This document shows positions 1 to 8,334 of a stretch of DNA of 43,532 nt, one piece after another. The DNA lies in the NCBI GenBank assembly GCA_016839585.1, contig JAEOTZ010000044.1, forward strand, positions 1 through 43,532, given 5' to 3'. The DNA comes from Promethearchaeota archaeon (GTDB taxonomy: Archaea > Asgardarchaeota > Lokiarchaeia > Sigyniarchaeales > SOKP01). Every line of letters starts with the position of its first letter. Positions within the stretch are counted from its first letter, which is position 1. The notes under the pieces were generated by a model. It saw only the letters and a program-made list of their open reading frames with translations, searched no databases and was not told the DNA's origin. A program made the position numbers and the translations under genes.

Positions 1-578
1 GCTTGAGCAGCATAATAATAATTTTTGTTATCATAGTAAATATTTGCCATTTGGATAAATATTGGAAATCTCATCCATGCATTTTCAATATTTAATGGAG
101 AATCACCATTAATCATAGCTAAACATAGAGCTTGAAGTGCTTGATGAAAATTTCTAGGATTCAAATTTAAAAACGCTTCTAAACTGAGATAATTAACCCA
201 AATGGTTTCCAATAAGTCATTTACTGACATTGGTAAAACACCATTTTGATCATAAAAAATTATAACTGTTGGTATATCTCTCTTAACCGAAAATATATCG
301 GGAAGAAGCATCTTGAATAATTCAAATTCTCCTACTTCCAAAGGATTTAAAAAGTAAACAATTCCGTCAGCAGTAGGAAGTAGCTCATCAAAATCAGCTG
401 CAATATTTGTAATAACATCAACTTCTAAATCGCAATAATCTTCTAAAACCCTTATTTCCCTATACCATTCGTTATAAGATTCTTTTTCTTCTCCAATTTC
501 ATTAAAAGCTTCAGAAATATAAAGGTCAGATATTTCTGGATTGCCGGAAAAGATTAAGATTTTGAAGATATATCGCAT
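1..578 (-). CDS. Ras-fold-like protein lacking a P-loop, C-terminus cut off by window edge (partial)
   Basis: Open frame read on the minus strand from ATG at 578 and running off the window at base 1 (192 residues visible). The pattern resembles a small GTPase fold: an N-terminal hydrophobic strand (YIFKILIFSG) where a G1 loop should follow, a strand with ADGIVYFLN near residue 70 like the beta-4 region of Ras/Arf proteins, and IPTVIIFYDQNG near residue 103 where NKxD would sit. The GxxxxGKS/T Walker A loop is absent (the loop reads SGNPEISDL) and no NKxD is present, so it probably does not bind GTP in the usual way. After about residue 160 there is a helical stretch ending in YYDNKNYYYAAQA that may begin a TPR-like or other helical domain. 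The Ras-fold reading is inference from pattern only. It is divergent from the next gene across about 225 bp. Confidence 0.6.
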   Translation of the reverse strand, partial: MRYIFKILIFSGNPEISDLYISEAFNEIGEEKESYNEWYREIRVLEDYCDLEVDVITNIAADFDELLPTADGIVYFLNPLEVGEFELFKMLLPDIFSVKRDIPTVIIFYDQNGVLPMSVNDLLETIWVNYLSLEAFLNLNPRNFHQALQALCLAMINGDSPLNIENAWMRFPIFIQMANIYYDNKNYYYAAQ

Positions 579-803
579 TTTTATAAAAATTATCAAATTT
601 TTTTTTAATACTTATTGTATAAATATTTATGATTCTTTTTTATTTTTATTTTATAACAAGGAACTATATTGATTAGAATTAACTCATAAAATTAAGAGTA
701 TAAAACTTATGATAAAATTTATTATTAGAAGGGTTCTTTTAAATATAATTATTTAAATTCAAGTGTTTATAAAAATTTTTAAGGACAAATCGGAGATTCA
801 ACA

Positions 804-1466
804 TTGGATTACATTGAAAGGAATTATCATATTATTGAACAAAGAATGATTGAGCAAATGGAACACTCTATAGGATTAGGAAGACAATTAATTGAGACAG
901 AATTGGATACAGGGTTATTAAACTTTATCGTAAAACCTATAGTAAAGACTTTTTATGATTTTTGGGCTAAAAATGATGCAAGGTCTGGAACTTTAAAACA
1001 AATTAAAATTACTCTAGATAGCGGTAAAGAATTATTACTTAATGGCAATTTAGAACAAAATCTTGATAAAATTGTTGAAGAAAACTTTCCAAAATATCTT
1101 GAAGCAGATCAAACGCATACCCAATGCTCGAAAACACATCACAATTATGAAAGAATAAAACAAGTTGCAAAAGAAACGTTTATGAATTATTTGAAAGAAG
1201 TGATAAAGCTTTTAGAAGTAAAGGATGATGTAGAAAATTATGGAGACTTATGTCGGGTAGCATTTCCTTCCAGAGAAATAGCTGAAGAGAATTTAATGAG
1301 ACAGTTAGATTGTACAGAAAAAGGTATTGAAATAGTTGAAGAGGATCTTTCAATTCTTAAAATCCCATTAGGACGAAAAATTATTGTCAAAGCACTTAGA
1401 CGAGGTCTTGAGTTAACTAAAAAAGAATTCATTGATGCTTTAAATGATACATATAATCAAAAATAA
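804..1466 (+). CDS. Uncharacterised protein, first of a tandem paralogue pair
   Basis: 220 residues, no membrane segment or signal peptide seen, predicted mostly helical, soluble. The start is TTG at 804, chosen because the paralogue at 1577 begins in the same way (MDYIERNYHII against MNYMNRNYKIL) and because GGAG lies at 792-795. The two proteins align along their whole length without large gaps. The best conserved parts are LNFxVKPIVxxFYxxW near residue 40, GTLxQIxITLDSxKEL near 62, DQTxxQCxKxHxNY near 101 and the C-terminal GxxIVEEDxSILKxPxG. The invariant Cys and His in the central motif could bind metal or be catalytic, which is speculation. I do not recognise the family. It is separated from its paralogue by 110 bp, and the order suggests a recent duplication. 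Confidence 0.85.
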   Translation: MDYIERNYHIIEQRMIEQMEHSIGLGRQLIETELDTGLLNFIVKPIVKTFYDFWAKNDARSGTLKQIKITLDSGKELLLNGNLEQNLDKIVEENFPKYLEADQTHTQCSKTHHNYERIKQVAKETFMNYLKEVIKLLEVKDDVENYGDLCRVAFPSREIAEENLMRQLDCTEKGIEIVEEDLSILKIPLGRKIIVKALRRGLELTKKEFIDALNDTYNQK

Positions 1467-1576
1467 TTAAACTATTAATTTTATAGTTGATTTAAAATAA
1501 TATAAGTTCTATTTTTCTTAAAACAGAATAATAAAGATATAAATTATACTTGATCAATCCTGTTGGAGAATAACTC

Positions 1577-2236
1577 ATGAATTATATGAATAGAAACTAT
1601 AAAATCTTAGAACGAAGAATGATTGATCAAATGCAAATTTCACTCAATTATGGAAAATCCCTTATTGATTCTGAATTGAATGTTGGTGCTCTAAATTTTG
1701 TTGTAAAACCAATTGTACAATCATTTTATAAATACTGGTCTGATAAAGATGCTAAAGTGGGAACATTAGAACAGATAAGAATCACTCTTGATTCTGCTAA
1801 AGAACTTGTACTAAATGGAGATCTTTCAAAAGAAAAATTGGATAAAATTATTAATCGAAATTTCCCTATTTACCTAAAGCATGACCAGACAAACATGCAG
1901 TGTAAAAAAAATCATTCTAATTATCTAAGACTCAAAGAAGTCACAAAAAAATGCTTTGAAACACAGGTTGAAGAAAGTCTCTTATTTTTAAAAGTTGAGG
2001 AAGATATTAAAGATTACACTGAATTATCGAAAGCAGCATTTAAATACAAAGAAAAAGCATATCAAGCTTTAAAGCGTCAGTTAGACTTTAATGAGGAGGG
2101 TATTTCGATTGTAGAAGAAGATGATTCAATTTTAAAAGTTCCTATCGGCAAAAATATAATTTTAAAAGTACTTCGAAAGGGATTTGAACTTACAAAAGAA
2201 CAATTAATAGAAGAGCTTGACCACATTTTCAATTAG
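1577..2236 (+). CDS. Uncharacterised protein, second of a tandem paralogue pair
   Basis: 219 residues, ATG start with TTGGAGAA a few bases upstream (about 1563-1570) as a plausible ribosome binding site. It aligns end to end with the protein at 804-1466, keeping the DQTxxQCxKxHxNY motif and the C-terminal IVEEDDSILKVPIG and LRKGFELTKEQL segments. It is a little more lysine-rich than its partner. No known domain was recognised and no transmembrane or secretion signal is visible. The duplicated pair followed closely (47 bp) by a membrane protein gene may form one transcription unit, but nothing in the sequence shows a functional link. Confidence 0.85.
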   Translation: MNYMNRNYKILERRMIDQMQISLNYGKSLIDSELNVGALNFVVKPIVQSFYKYWSDKDAKVGTLEQIRITLDSAKELVLNGDLSKEKLDKIINRNFPIYLKHDQTNMQCKKNHSNYLRLKEVTKKCFETQVEESLLFLKVEEDIKDYTELSKAAFKYKEKAYQALKRQLDFNEEGISIVEEDDSILKVPIGKNIILKVLRKGFELTKEQLIEELDHIFN

Positions 2237-2283
2237 AACAAGTAAAATGTTATAAATTCTACAAATAAACATTTGATATTATC

Positions 2284-3330
2284 TTGATTGAAGAAGCTAA
2301 TGGAAATGAACAAAGAACCCTGTTAAGAACAGTTTTTTTAAATATCTTAATTAATATTTTCATTATTATGACCTATGTATATATTTCAGATCCTTTTGGA
2401 TCAATCTCAACCAATTTTATTAAAAGCCAAGATTTTGAAATAGAATTTGGAGTGACACTGCTTATTTTTACATTTCTATCTTTTCTAGCAGGATCTTATC
2501 ATGGATTTATAGCCGGTTTTTTAGGTGAATTACTATTTCAACTAGCTTTTTATCATGAATTATATCTTGAGTGGTGTCTAATTGTTGCTATTTTAGGATT
2601 TTTATGTGGTATATACAAGTATAAACCTTTAAAATATCAAGAAGGAATGAAAACTTATTATACGTTTATTATACTAATTGCCATTTCGTTTTTGATAACT
2701 GGTATTATCATTTTGTTTTATTACATATTCCATCATAATGAATTTAGTAACGAAACTATAATTTTGAATTTTGGATTCAAATTTTTTATCCAATCTCTTC
2801 TTTCAATTATGTTTATAATTCCTCTGCTTCTAGCGTTATATGATAGGATTTTAGCCAAGGATGAAAAATTTATATATAATATGCTCTTAACTCATCATCC
2901 CGTTTCAGCAAGTGACCATACTTTTTATTTTAAATTCGGGAGGACCAGAATATATCTATGTTCTAGATGCTCTGGAGTAATTCTAGGTGGGATTATAGCA
3001 CTATTTTCAACTTATTTAATAGAAAACATATTCAATGCGCAATTTAGTCCTGAATTAGCAGTAATTTTATGTATTGTGTTACCTATTCCAGGAATTATTG
3101 ATTGGGGAACACAAAGGTTATTATTAAGGAAAAGTACAACAACTTCAAGGTTATTTACAGGATTTATTATTGGAAATGCCTTGCATTTTATATCGTTGAC
3201 AGAAAAGTATTATTTTTTTATCTTATTCTTAATTATGTTTTACTTCAGTATTTTCTTTCTACTTGTATATTTAGGCCACAAAAAGGAATTGAAATTATTA
3301 AAAGCCGAAGCTGATGGATTTTCTTCTTAA
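2284..3330 (+). CDS. Multi-pass membrane protein with C-terminal DUF2085 domain
   Basis: 348 residues with about nine hydrophobic segments, so an integral membrane protein. The N-terminal half (to about residue 190) has five or six segments, including glycine-spaced helices (AGSYHGFIAGFLGELLF at residues 69-85) that recall the S-components of ECF vitamin transporters; that similarity is only an impression. The C-terminal part matches DUF2085: HHPVSASDHTF at 204-214, LCSRCSGVILGG at 225-236 with the typical Cys-x-x-Cys, and GIIDWGTQR further on. DUF2085 is a membrane family of unknown function in bacteria and archaea. The start is TTG at 2284; no clear ribosome binding site precedes it, and the next Met (residue 29) lies inside the first membrane helix. 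Confidence 0.8.
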   Translation: MIEEANGNEQRTLLRTVFLNILINIFIIMTYVYISDPFGSISTNFIKSQDFEIEFGVTLLIFTFLSFLAGSYHGFIAGFLGELLFQLAFYHELYLEWCLIVAILGFLCGIYKYKPLKYQEGMKTYYTFIILIAISFLITGIIILFYYIFHHNEFSNETIILNFGFKFFIQSLLSIMFIIPLLLALYDRILAKDEKFIYNMLLTHHPVSASDHTFYFKFGRTRIYLCSRCSGVILGGIIALFSTYLIENIFNAQFSPELAVILCIVLPIPGIIDWGTQRLLLRKSTTTSRLFTGFIIGNALHFISLTEKYYFFILFLIMFYFSIFFLLVYLGHKKELKLLKAEADGFSS

Positions 3331-3411
3331 GAACAAATTGAATAATGTAATATTTCTCTTATCAAAAAAAAATTTAAAATAATCTATATATTAAAAAGGA
3401 AGGTTTCAAAA

Positions 3412-3927
3412 ACGGAAAACATAATATTTATTCATGGACTTGAAAGTTCTGGTCGTGGATTCAAAGCTCTATATTTAAAAAGGCAATTACCTGAGATATT
3501 AACACCTAGTTTCATAGAATTCACATCAGGTATATCATATAAAATTTTATTGAAAAAGAGGATGAACCAATTAATTGAAATTTTAAAAAATAAAGATTCT
3601 TGGATAATTATTGGATCAAGTTTTGGAGGATTAATGGCAGTACTTTATACATGTCTTTATCCTTCCAAAATCAAACATCTGATTCTTCTTGCCCCTTATT
3701 TAGCTATTCCCGAACTAGATCCTAAAAATTTTTCAAATTTACCTCTTAACATTCCTATAATTATTTATCACGCTAGACAAGATAAAATCATTTCAATGAA
3801 AAAGTCTCGAGCAAGAGCAGAACAACTTTTCTCCAATATTACTTATCATATAATTGAAGATGATAACCATAAACTCCAATCCACTGTACAAAGAATAAAT
3901 TGGAAAGAATTGATTCAACATATTTAA
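3412..3927 (+). CDS. Small alpha/beta hydrolase (YqiA/UPF0227-like esterase), apparent ACG start
   Basis: About 171 residues. The frame contains a complete small alpha/beta hydrolase: the oxyanion-side HGLESSGRG at residues 8-16, nucleophile elbow GSSFGG with Ser70, an acid at Asp124 (ARQDKII) and His153 (DDNHKL). The N-terminal IIFIHGLESSG motif lies upstream of the first canonical start codon in the frame (TTG at 3550), which would remove the first strand and the HG motif. Between the in-frame stop at 3343 and 3550 there is no ATG, GTG or TTG. ACG at 3412 gives the natural N-terminus (M)ENIIFIHG and is preceded by GGAAGG at 3398-3403 with 8 bp spacing, so either ACG is used or an ATG was changed by mutation or a base-calling error. 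Substrate unknown; probably a thioesterase or ester hydrolase. It lies 81 bp after the DUF2085 gene. Confidence 0.7.
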   Translation, partial: TENIIFIHGLESSGRGFKALYLKRQLPEILTPSFIEFTSGISYKILLKKRMNQLIEILKNKDSWIIIGSSFGGLMAVLYTCLYPSKIKHLILLAPYLAIPELDPKNFSNLPLNIPIIIYHARQDKIISMKKSRARAEQLFSNITYHIIEDDNHKLQSTVQRINWKELIQHI

Positions 3928-4067
3928 CTTAGAAAATTGAAATTTGGAATTTATTATCTATTTCTCTTTTTACAACAATTTTTAAAAACTGGACTCCATT
4001 TTTTTTAAAATTAATCATTAACATCATTTTATTAATATTATTTAAAAATCTAAAAAGTGTAATAAAG

Positions 4068-4586
4068 ATGGATTGGAGTAATATTGCTGATAAAATTTTT
4101 TTATGGTATAATGAGTTTATAGAATGGTATTTAGTACAACCTATTTATGGTCAGATATTAGTAATAATTGGAATTGTAGCACTTTTAGCAATATTAATAA
4201 CTCTTGTTTATTATCTGATAAAAGGTATTAGTTATTTAATTTACTATGCTATTAAGGGGGTCTATTATCTTCTCAAGGGTGTTGGCTTTGGTTTTTATAA
4301 ATTATGTGAAGGTTTTTACTATTTAATATCAGGTGAACCAAAGCCTAAAAAGCAAAAACAGAATTTGATCCCCCAAAATAAACAATCTAATGGGCAATCT
4401 GAAGAACCTTACAGAATAATGGAAATAGTTCAACATAATATTATGTATTGCAATGAGTGTGGAAATAAATTTTCTGAAAAAATGCATAATAATTTAAAAA
4501 TCAATGGAATTGCTTTCTGTGTACATTGTGGAAAAAGATTTGAATTAAATGAAACTACAAAACACATAATTTCTATTTATCCTTAA
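4068..4586 (+). CDS. Membrane protein with C-terminal CX2CX19CX2C zinc ribbon
   Basis: 172 residues, ATG start. One strong hydrophobic helix (about residues 27-50) is followed by an aromatic, glycine-spaced stretch to residue 90 with repeated YYLxKG-type units, which may be a second membrane-associated helix or an amphipathic repeat. A charged linker leads to a C-terminal zinc ribbon with Cys128, Cys131, Cys151 and Cys154. The spacing CX2CX19CX2C is exactly the same as in the N-terminal ribbon of the next gene (4663-6264), so the two proteins share a domain at opposite ends. Function unknown; a membrane-anchored ribbon could bind nucleic acid or another protein, but the sequence does not say which. 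Confidence 0.8.
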   Translation: MDWSNIADKIFLWYNEFIEWYLVQPIYGQILVIIGIVALLAILITLVYYLIKGISYLIYYAIKGVYYLLKGVGFGFYKLCEGFYYLISGEPKPKKQKQNLIPQNKQSNGQSEEPYRIMEIVQHNIMYCNECGNKFSEKMHNNLKINGIAFCVHCGKRFELNETTKHIISIYP

Positions 4587-4662
4587 TTAAATTTTATGCT
4601 AAAATCAAAAAAAATTAAAATAAGCAAATAAAAACAATATTATATAGGTGTAGTTAAAGAGT

Positions 4663-6264
4663 ATGTCAAAAAAATTGTTTGTATGCAGTGAATGTGGATA
4701 TGTTTTTCCAGAACAATTATCTCATTTAATAGAACAAAATATTCAAGTATATTGTGAAAGATGTGGTTCGCCATTTATTCTAGAAGGAGTTGAATTTAAA
4801 CCAGCACCTGTTCCATATAGGAGAAAAACATTACCTTCTCCATTAAGCATATCACAAAAAGATTCAACTGCACTAAATAAGATAATCCAATTTTTAAACA
4901 GAATTGCTTTTATCCCTCTATTAATATTCACTATCGTTAGTTTTGGTTTAATTTTTGGAGTAATTTTTGATCCCGATAATTGGTTTGATATTTTTTTCAG
5001 ATACGCTCTTCAAGGAATTATTGGTCTTTTCATTTTAATATATGATAGAGCTTATATCTCACCAAAAATAAAAGAAAGAAAATTTAATGTCATATTTATT
5101 GATGCCTTCAGTTGGGGAATTTTAGGTTGTGTACTTTACGGTACAGGTGTAATTCTTCTTATTAAGGGCATATTTATAATGCTCTATGTTATAACTGATC
5201 GAGAAAATAAAGACTATAAAGCTTATGATTTTGGATTACTTATTAAAAATTCATTAAATTATTTTTCAGCTAAAGCCGGTTTGTTAATAATTTTATTGGG
5301 AATATATGGTGTTTATCTTGGTGAATTGTATTTAGCAATAAATGCCGCTAGAGTAATAATTATAGAATATCCTGTTTATATAGAACTATCTCCTATGCTA
5401 TTAGCCTTAATTGTCTTACTAATAATAGCATTAATAGTAATTATAATTGACGCTAAGTCAAAGCATAAAATTAAGGAGAAAAGAGAATTTAAAAAAAGAG
5501 ATGCAGTTCCGGTAATTATTCGCGGAATATTTAGTACAATATTTTTTGCAGCTGGTATTTTTATTCTACTGAAAGGAATACTTCTGTTTATCCTTACTTT
5601 TGGCAAACCTTCTGAAATTAGAAAAGTTATTCCTAAAGAAGAAAAACAAGTATATTATCCTCCGCCATATAAACAAATTGAGCCACCAGATAGAGTCATT
5701 CCTGAAGAAAAAGAAGTTGAGTTTGAAGAAACTTCTAAACCTATTATTAGTCAGCCACCCTCAGCATTCCTGCCCGAGGAAAAAGTTTTAACGATTGAGC
5801 AACAAAAAGATGTAAGGCTTGAGTTAGGTAGAATTGAAAAAGAAGATAAGAAAAAATATAAAAAAGAAAAAGAAATAAAGGAAAAAGAATTTGAATTAAA
5901 ACTACATGAATCTCTTTTACCAGTAAAAAATGAGAAGGATAAGAAATTAGTACAGCAATATTTTTCAAAAATTTTTACGGTTTTATCTAAGGATTTAAGA
6001 AAACAAATAATTGACTTAAAAATCCCCAAGAAAGAGAAAAAAGAATTATTAGAAGAACTTGTCTTTTTAACGAAGGAAGAACAAGTTAAATACATCGAAG
6101 CTTTAGTTAGTTTATATGAAGAAATACCTCATAAACTAATAGAAAGAATCCGAAAACTCCCTAATGTTAAACCTAAACATTATGATAAAATTGTGACCCA
6201 ATTGAAATATATGGATGCTAAAGAGCAAATAAAGTTCATACAATTTTTAGAGGAAAACGCCTAA
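4663..6264 (+). CDS. Zinc-ribbon polytopic membrane protein with charged cytosolic tail
   Basis: 533 residues, ATG start. The N-terminus is a zinc ribbon with Cys8, Cys11, Cys31 and Cys34 (CSECGYVF ... YCERCGSPF), then a linker, then about seven hydrophobic segments between residues 80 and 325. From about residue 330 the protein is hydrophilic: a proline-rich stretch (PPPYKQIEPPD) followed by a long Lys/Glu-rich, probably coiled-coil helical region to the end. The layout (ribbon, membrane block, charged tail) suggests a membrane platform facing the cytosol. I do not know a characterised homologue, although ribbon-plus-membrane proteins of this look seem common in Lokiarchaeia-like genomes (recollection, not checked). 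The next gene, a winged-helix protein, begins 2 bp after the stop codon, so the two are almost certainly cotranscribed. Confidence 0.85.
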   Translation: MSKKLFVCSECGYVFPEQLSHLIEQNIQVYCERCGSPFILEGVEFKPAPVPYRRKTLPSPLSISQKDSTALNKIIQFLNRIAFIPLLIFTIVSFGLIFGVIFDPDNWFDIFFRYALQGIIGLFILIYDRAYISPKIKERKFNVIFIDAFSWGILGCVLYGTGVILLIKGIFIMLYVITDRENKDYKAYDFGLLIKNSLNYFSAKAGLLIILLGIYGVYLGELYLAINAARVIIIEYPVYIELSPMLLALIVLLIIALIVIIIDAKSKHKIKEKREFKKRDAVPVIIRGIFSTIFFAAGIFILLKGILLFILTFGKPSEIRKVIPKEEKQVYYPPPYKQIEPPDRVIPEEKEVEFEETSKPIISQPPSAFLPEEKVLTIEQQKDVRLELGRIEKEDKKKYKKEKEIKEKEFELKLHESLLPVKNEKDKKLVQQYFSKIFTVLSKDLRKQIIDLKIPKKEKKELLEELVFLTKEEQVKYIEALVSLYEEIPHKLIERIRKLPNVKPKHYDKIVTQLKYMDAKEQIKFIQFLEENA

Positions 6265-6266
6265 AA

Positions 6267-7151
6267 ATGTCGCTTGAGAAAAGAAGAGAAACCAATGGAA
6301 CTAATAAAGAGGAATTATTAGAGGATAGTTCATTTAGGCGCTCAGATTTTACTCCTCTTGAAATAAAAGAGAAAAAAGAAATATTAAAAACACCAGTTTC
6401 AGAAGATTTAACTGAAATTGAAAAAGATATATTAGAAATTGCAAAGGAAATATTAAAATTAAAACGTTATGGTGCTGAATTTGAGATCGAGTCAGAAACT
6501 CAAATACAAAAGTATCCAATAATTGAGAAATTATATGCAAAAAGTATTGCAAAGCTTTCTTATAAGAAGGGATATAGTAAAGAAGAAATCTTTCTCGCAA
6601 TTCGAAGTTTAGAAGAAAAGAATTGGATAGTTACAAACGAAAGAAGGACGAAATTAGAAATTTTAAACAACAAAAAATTAATGAATATTTTAAAATATAT
6701 TGAAGACCATCCAGGGATTCATGCGAGAGATGAGAGAATTGAAAAAGAGTTAAAAATCACACGAACACCATTTTTAAAACATGTTATGACTTTAGAAAGA
6801 TTTAAACTTATTAGATCAAAAAGAATTGGTAAAACTCTTCATTATTTTTTAAAAGATCTCTCAGAAGATCATGATAAATATAAAATAATCTTTTTAAATC
6901 CAATGATTCCTAAAATTATTGAGGAATTCTTTAAAGATGAGTCTATAACAATTTCTGCGATTGGAGAAGCGCTTGATATTTATTCAGGTACAATTCAATA
7001 TCATATTAACAAATTAAAAGAATTAAACCTTGTAAAAACCGCTAAAAACCAATCAGACAAAAAAATTCATTTAGTAAATATCGAAATATTAAAGAAATAT
7101 AACAAGTTTTTTAAAGAACCTGATTTTTCTAGATTATTACGGGGGCTTTAA
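6267..7151 (+). CDS. Winged-helix transcription regulator with two DNA-binding domains
   Basis: 294 residues. The ATG is 2 bp after the stop of the zinc-ribbon membrane gene. The first 110 residues are acidic and helical, with TEIEKDILEIAKEILKLKRYG looking like a helical scaffold. Two winged-helix units follow: residues about 130-195 (ILKYIEDHPGIHARDERI ... RTPFLKHVMTLERFKLI) and about 210-285 (PKIIEEFFKDESITISAIGEAL ... GTIQYHINKLKELNLV). Tandem winged helices of this MarR/ArsR-like kind are frequent in archaeal regulators. Close coupling to a membrane zinc-ribbon protein suggests a membrane-linked regulatory module, which is inference. It converges with the nucleoside phosphorylase gene with no spacer. 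Confidence 0.85.
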   Translation: MSLEKRRETNGTNKEELLEDSSFRRSDFTPLEIKEKKEILKTPVSEDLTEIEKDILEIAKEILKLKRYGAEFEIESETQIQKYPIIEKLYAKSIAKLSYKKGYSKEEIFLAIRSLEEKNWIVTNERRTKLEILNNKKLMNILKYIEDHPGIHARDERIEKELKITRTPFLKHVMTLERFKLIRSKRIGKTLHYFLKDLSEDHDKYKIIFLNPMIPKIIEEFFKDESITISAIGEALDIYSGTIQYHINKLKELNLVKTAKNQSDKKIHLVNIEILKKYNKFFKEPDFSRLLRGL

Positions 7152-8027
7152 TTAAAGAAGTTGCTTAACTTTGGGTAATACCTTAGTTAATAATTCTATT
7201 GCATTATCTATCCCATTTTCCATATCAGGATGAATTTCATTTGAATTAAGTAAGTCAAAATTCGGATGTCCGGGTAAGTCTGATACAGAAAGGATTGAAA
7301 CTGTTTTAATATTAAATAATCTCCCTAATAAGAATAAAGTAGAAGATTCCATGTCTATACCTTGGACGTTTATTGATGTTAAAGCTCTTATGAATTCTAA
7401 AGTTTCGCAAAATAAAGCATCAGTGGTCCATAAATTAATCTCTTTAACTCTATCAGGTAAAAAGGAAACTCCTTTAGTTAAACATAAATCTTTTAATATC
7501 TCATTGGGTTTAGATATGAATATAGTATGATTTCCAGCAATTATGTTTTGAAATCTAGCTAAAGGATTCGAAATAGAATCTAATTGATTTGCTAACGAAG
7601 GATTCGTTCTAATATAATTTGGTGAAGTTCCATCATCACAATAAGCTAATTTTGGGATTAGTATGTCCCCTATATTGATTGGATAAATTTCATTTTCAAT
7701 CCCTCCGCAAAAATCAATTCTTATTACTGCTTTAGTTTTACAGCGTTTTAAACATTCCATTGTTAAAGCACAATTAGGAGCTCCAACTAAGGAACGAATT
7801 ACACTAACTCTTATATCATTTATGGTACCATTATAAACTCTCCCATAATTTCTTTTATTCTGAAGCTTTTGTAAGATTTTTTTCATTACTAATTTTACTG
7901 CAGGAAGTATAACAATCTCATTAATATTAGAAGGGCTGGTTTCTAAAAATAATCTTACTATTTTCTCATCTACGCTAATAAATTTTAGTCCAAGATTTAA
8001 TAATTCACTTTTTATTCTATTTAGCAT
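7152..8027 (-). CDS. Nucleoside phosphorylase (PNP/UDP family)
   Basis: 291 residues, ATG at 8027. It belongs to the PNP_UDP_1 fold: IRIDFCGGIENEI near residue 120 corresponds to the phosphate/ribose-binding region, DILIPKLAYCDDGTS follows, WTTDALFCET near 205 matches the TDAxY region, and GIDMESSTLFLLGRL near 230 is the ribose-binding MES motif of the family. Such enzymes split nucleosides with phosphate into base and ribose-1-phosphate for salvage. The overall look is nearer to uridine phosphorylase-type members than to MTA phosphorylase, but the substrate cannot be fixed from sequence. The gene is monocistronic in appearance, convergent with the regulator at 6267-7151, and its upstream region is shared with taw1. 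Confidence 0.85.
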   Translation of the reverse strand: MLNRIKSELLNLGLKFISVDEKIVRLFLETSPSNINEIVILPAVKLVMKKILQKLQNKRNYGRVYNGTINDIRVSVIRSLVGAPNCALTMECLKRCKTKAVIRIDFCGGIENEIYPINIGDILIPKLAYCDDGTSPNYIRTNPSLANQLDSISNPLARFQNIIAGNHTIFISKPNEILKDLCLTKGVSFLPDRVKEINLWTTDALFCETLEFIRALTSINVQGIDMESSTLFLLGRLFNIKTVSILSVSDLPGHPNFDLLNSNEIHPDMENGIDNAIELLTKVLPKVKQLL

Positions 8028-8334
8028 TTTAAAATCATTGAATATTTGTTGAATATGAATAAACTATACCTTATTCTATATATAAAATTAATATTAATTT
8101 TTCTAATATTAATATTTCATATTGAACTTAACATGAGTGGCTCGAAATGGGAGATCATTTTTATTAAACTTTTAGTAAGTAAATGAAAAGAATTCAAATT
8201 GTTTTGGTTATAATTTAAAAGAACTCTCCTAATTACTAATAAACTTATAATTTGTAAGAATATAAATTTAATATGTTGCTATAATAGATTTATTTATTAA
8301 AGCTAATTAGAAATTAGAATTCAAAGGTTACTAG
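8028..8334. promoter_or_regulatory. Divergent intergenic region between nucleoside phosphorylase and taw1, with paired AT palindromes
   Basis: This 307-bp gap holds no gene that I can support. It must contain both divergent promoters. Two perfect 12-bp palindromes lie close together: ATTAATATTAAT at 8087-8098 and AATATTAATATT at 8105-8116. The second is also found in the divergent region at 13706-13717. TATA-like A/T runs are abundant, so individual promoters cannot be assigned safely. A slightly more G+C-rich patch at about 8134-8155 encodes only a 17-codon frame and shows no convincing RNA fold. Confidence 0.45.

Noticed and set aside
3550-3927. Short version of the alpha/beta hydrolase starting at TTG 3550
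   Set aside because: It would lack the first strand and the HG oxyanion motif, while the frame upstream encodes exactly these.
5751-6095. Long antisense frames opposite the lysine-rich tail of the zinc-ribbon membrane protein
   Set aside because: They are the mirror of a Lys/Glu-rich region (Ser/Phe-rich on the other strand), have no ribosome binding site and no family pattern.
8134-8187. 17-codon frame in the 8028-8334 gap
   Set aside because: Too short, no ribosome binding site, no support.
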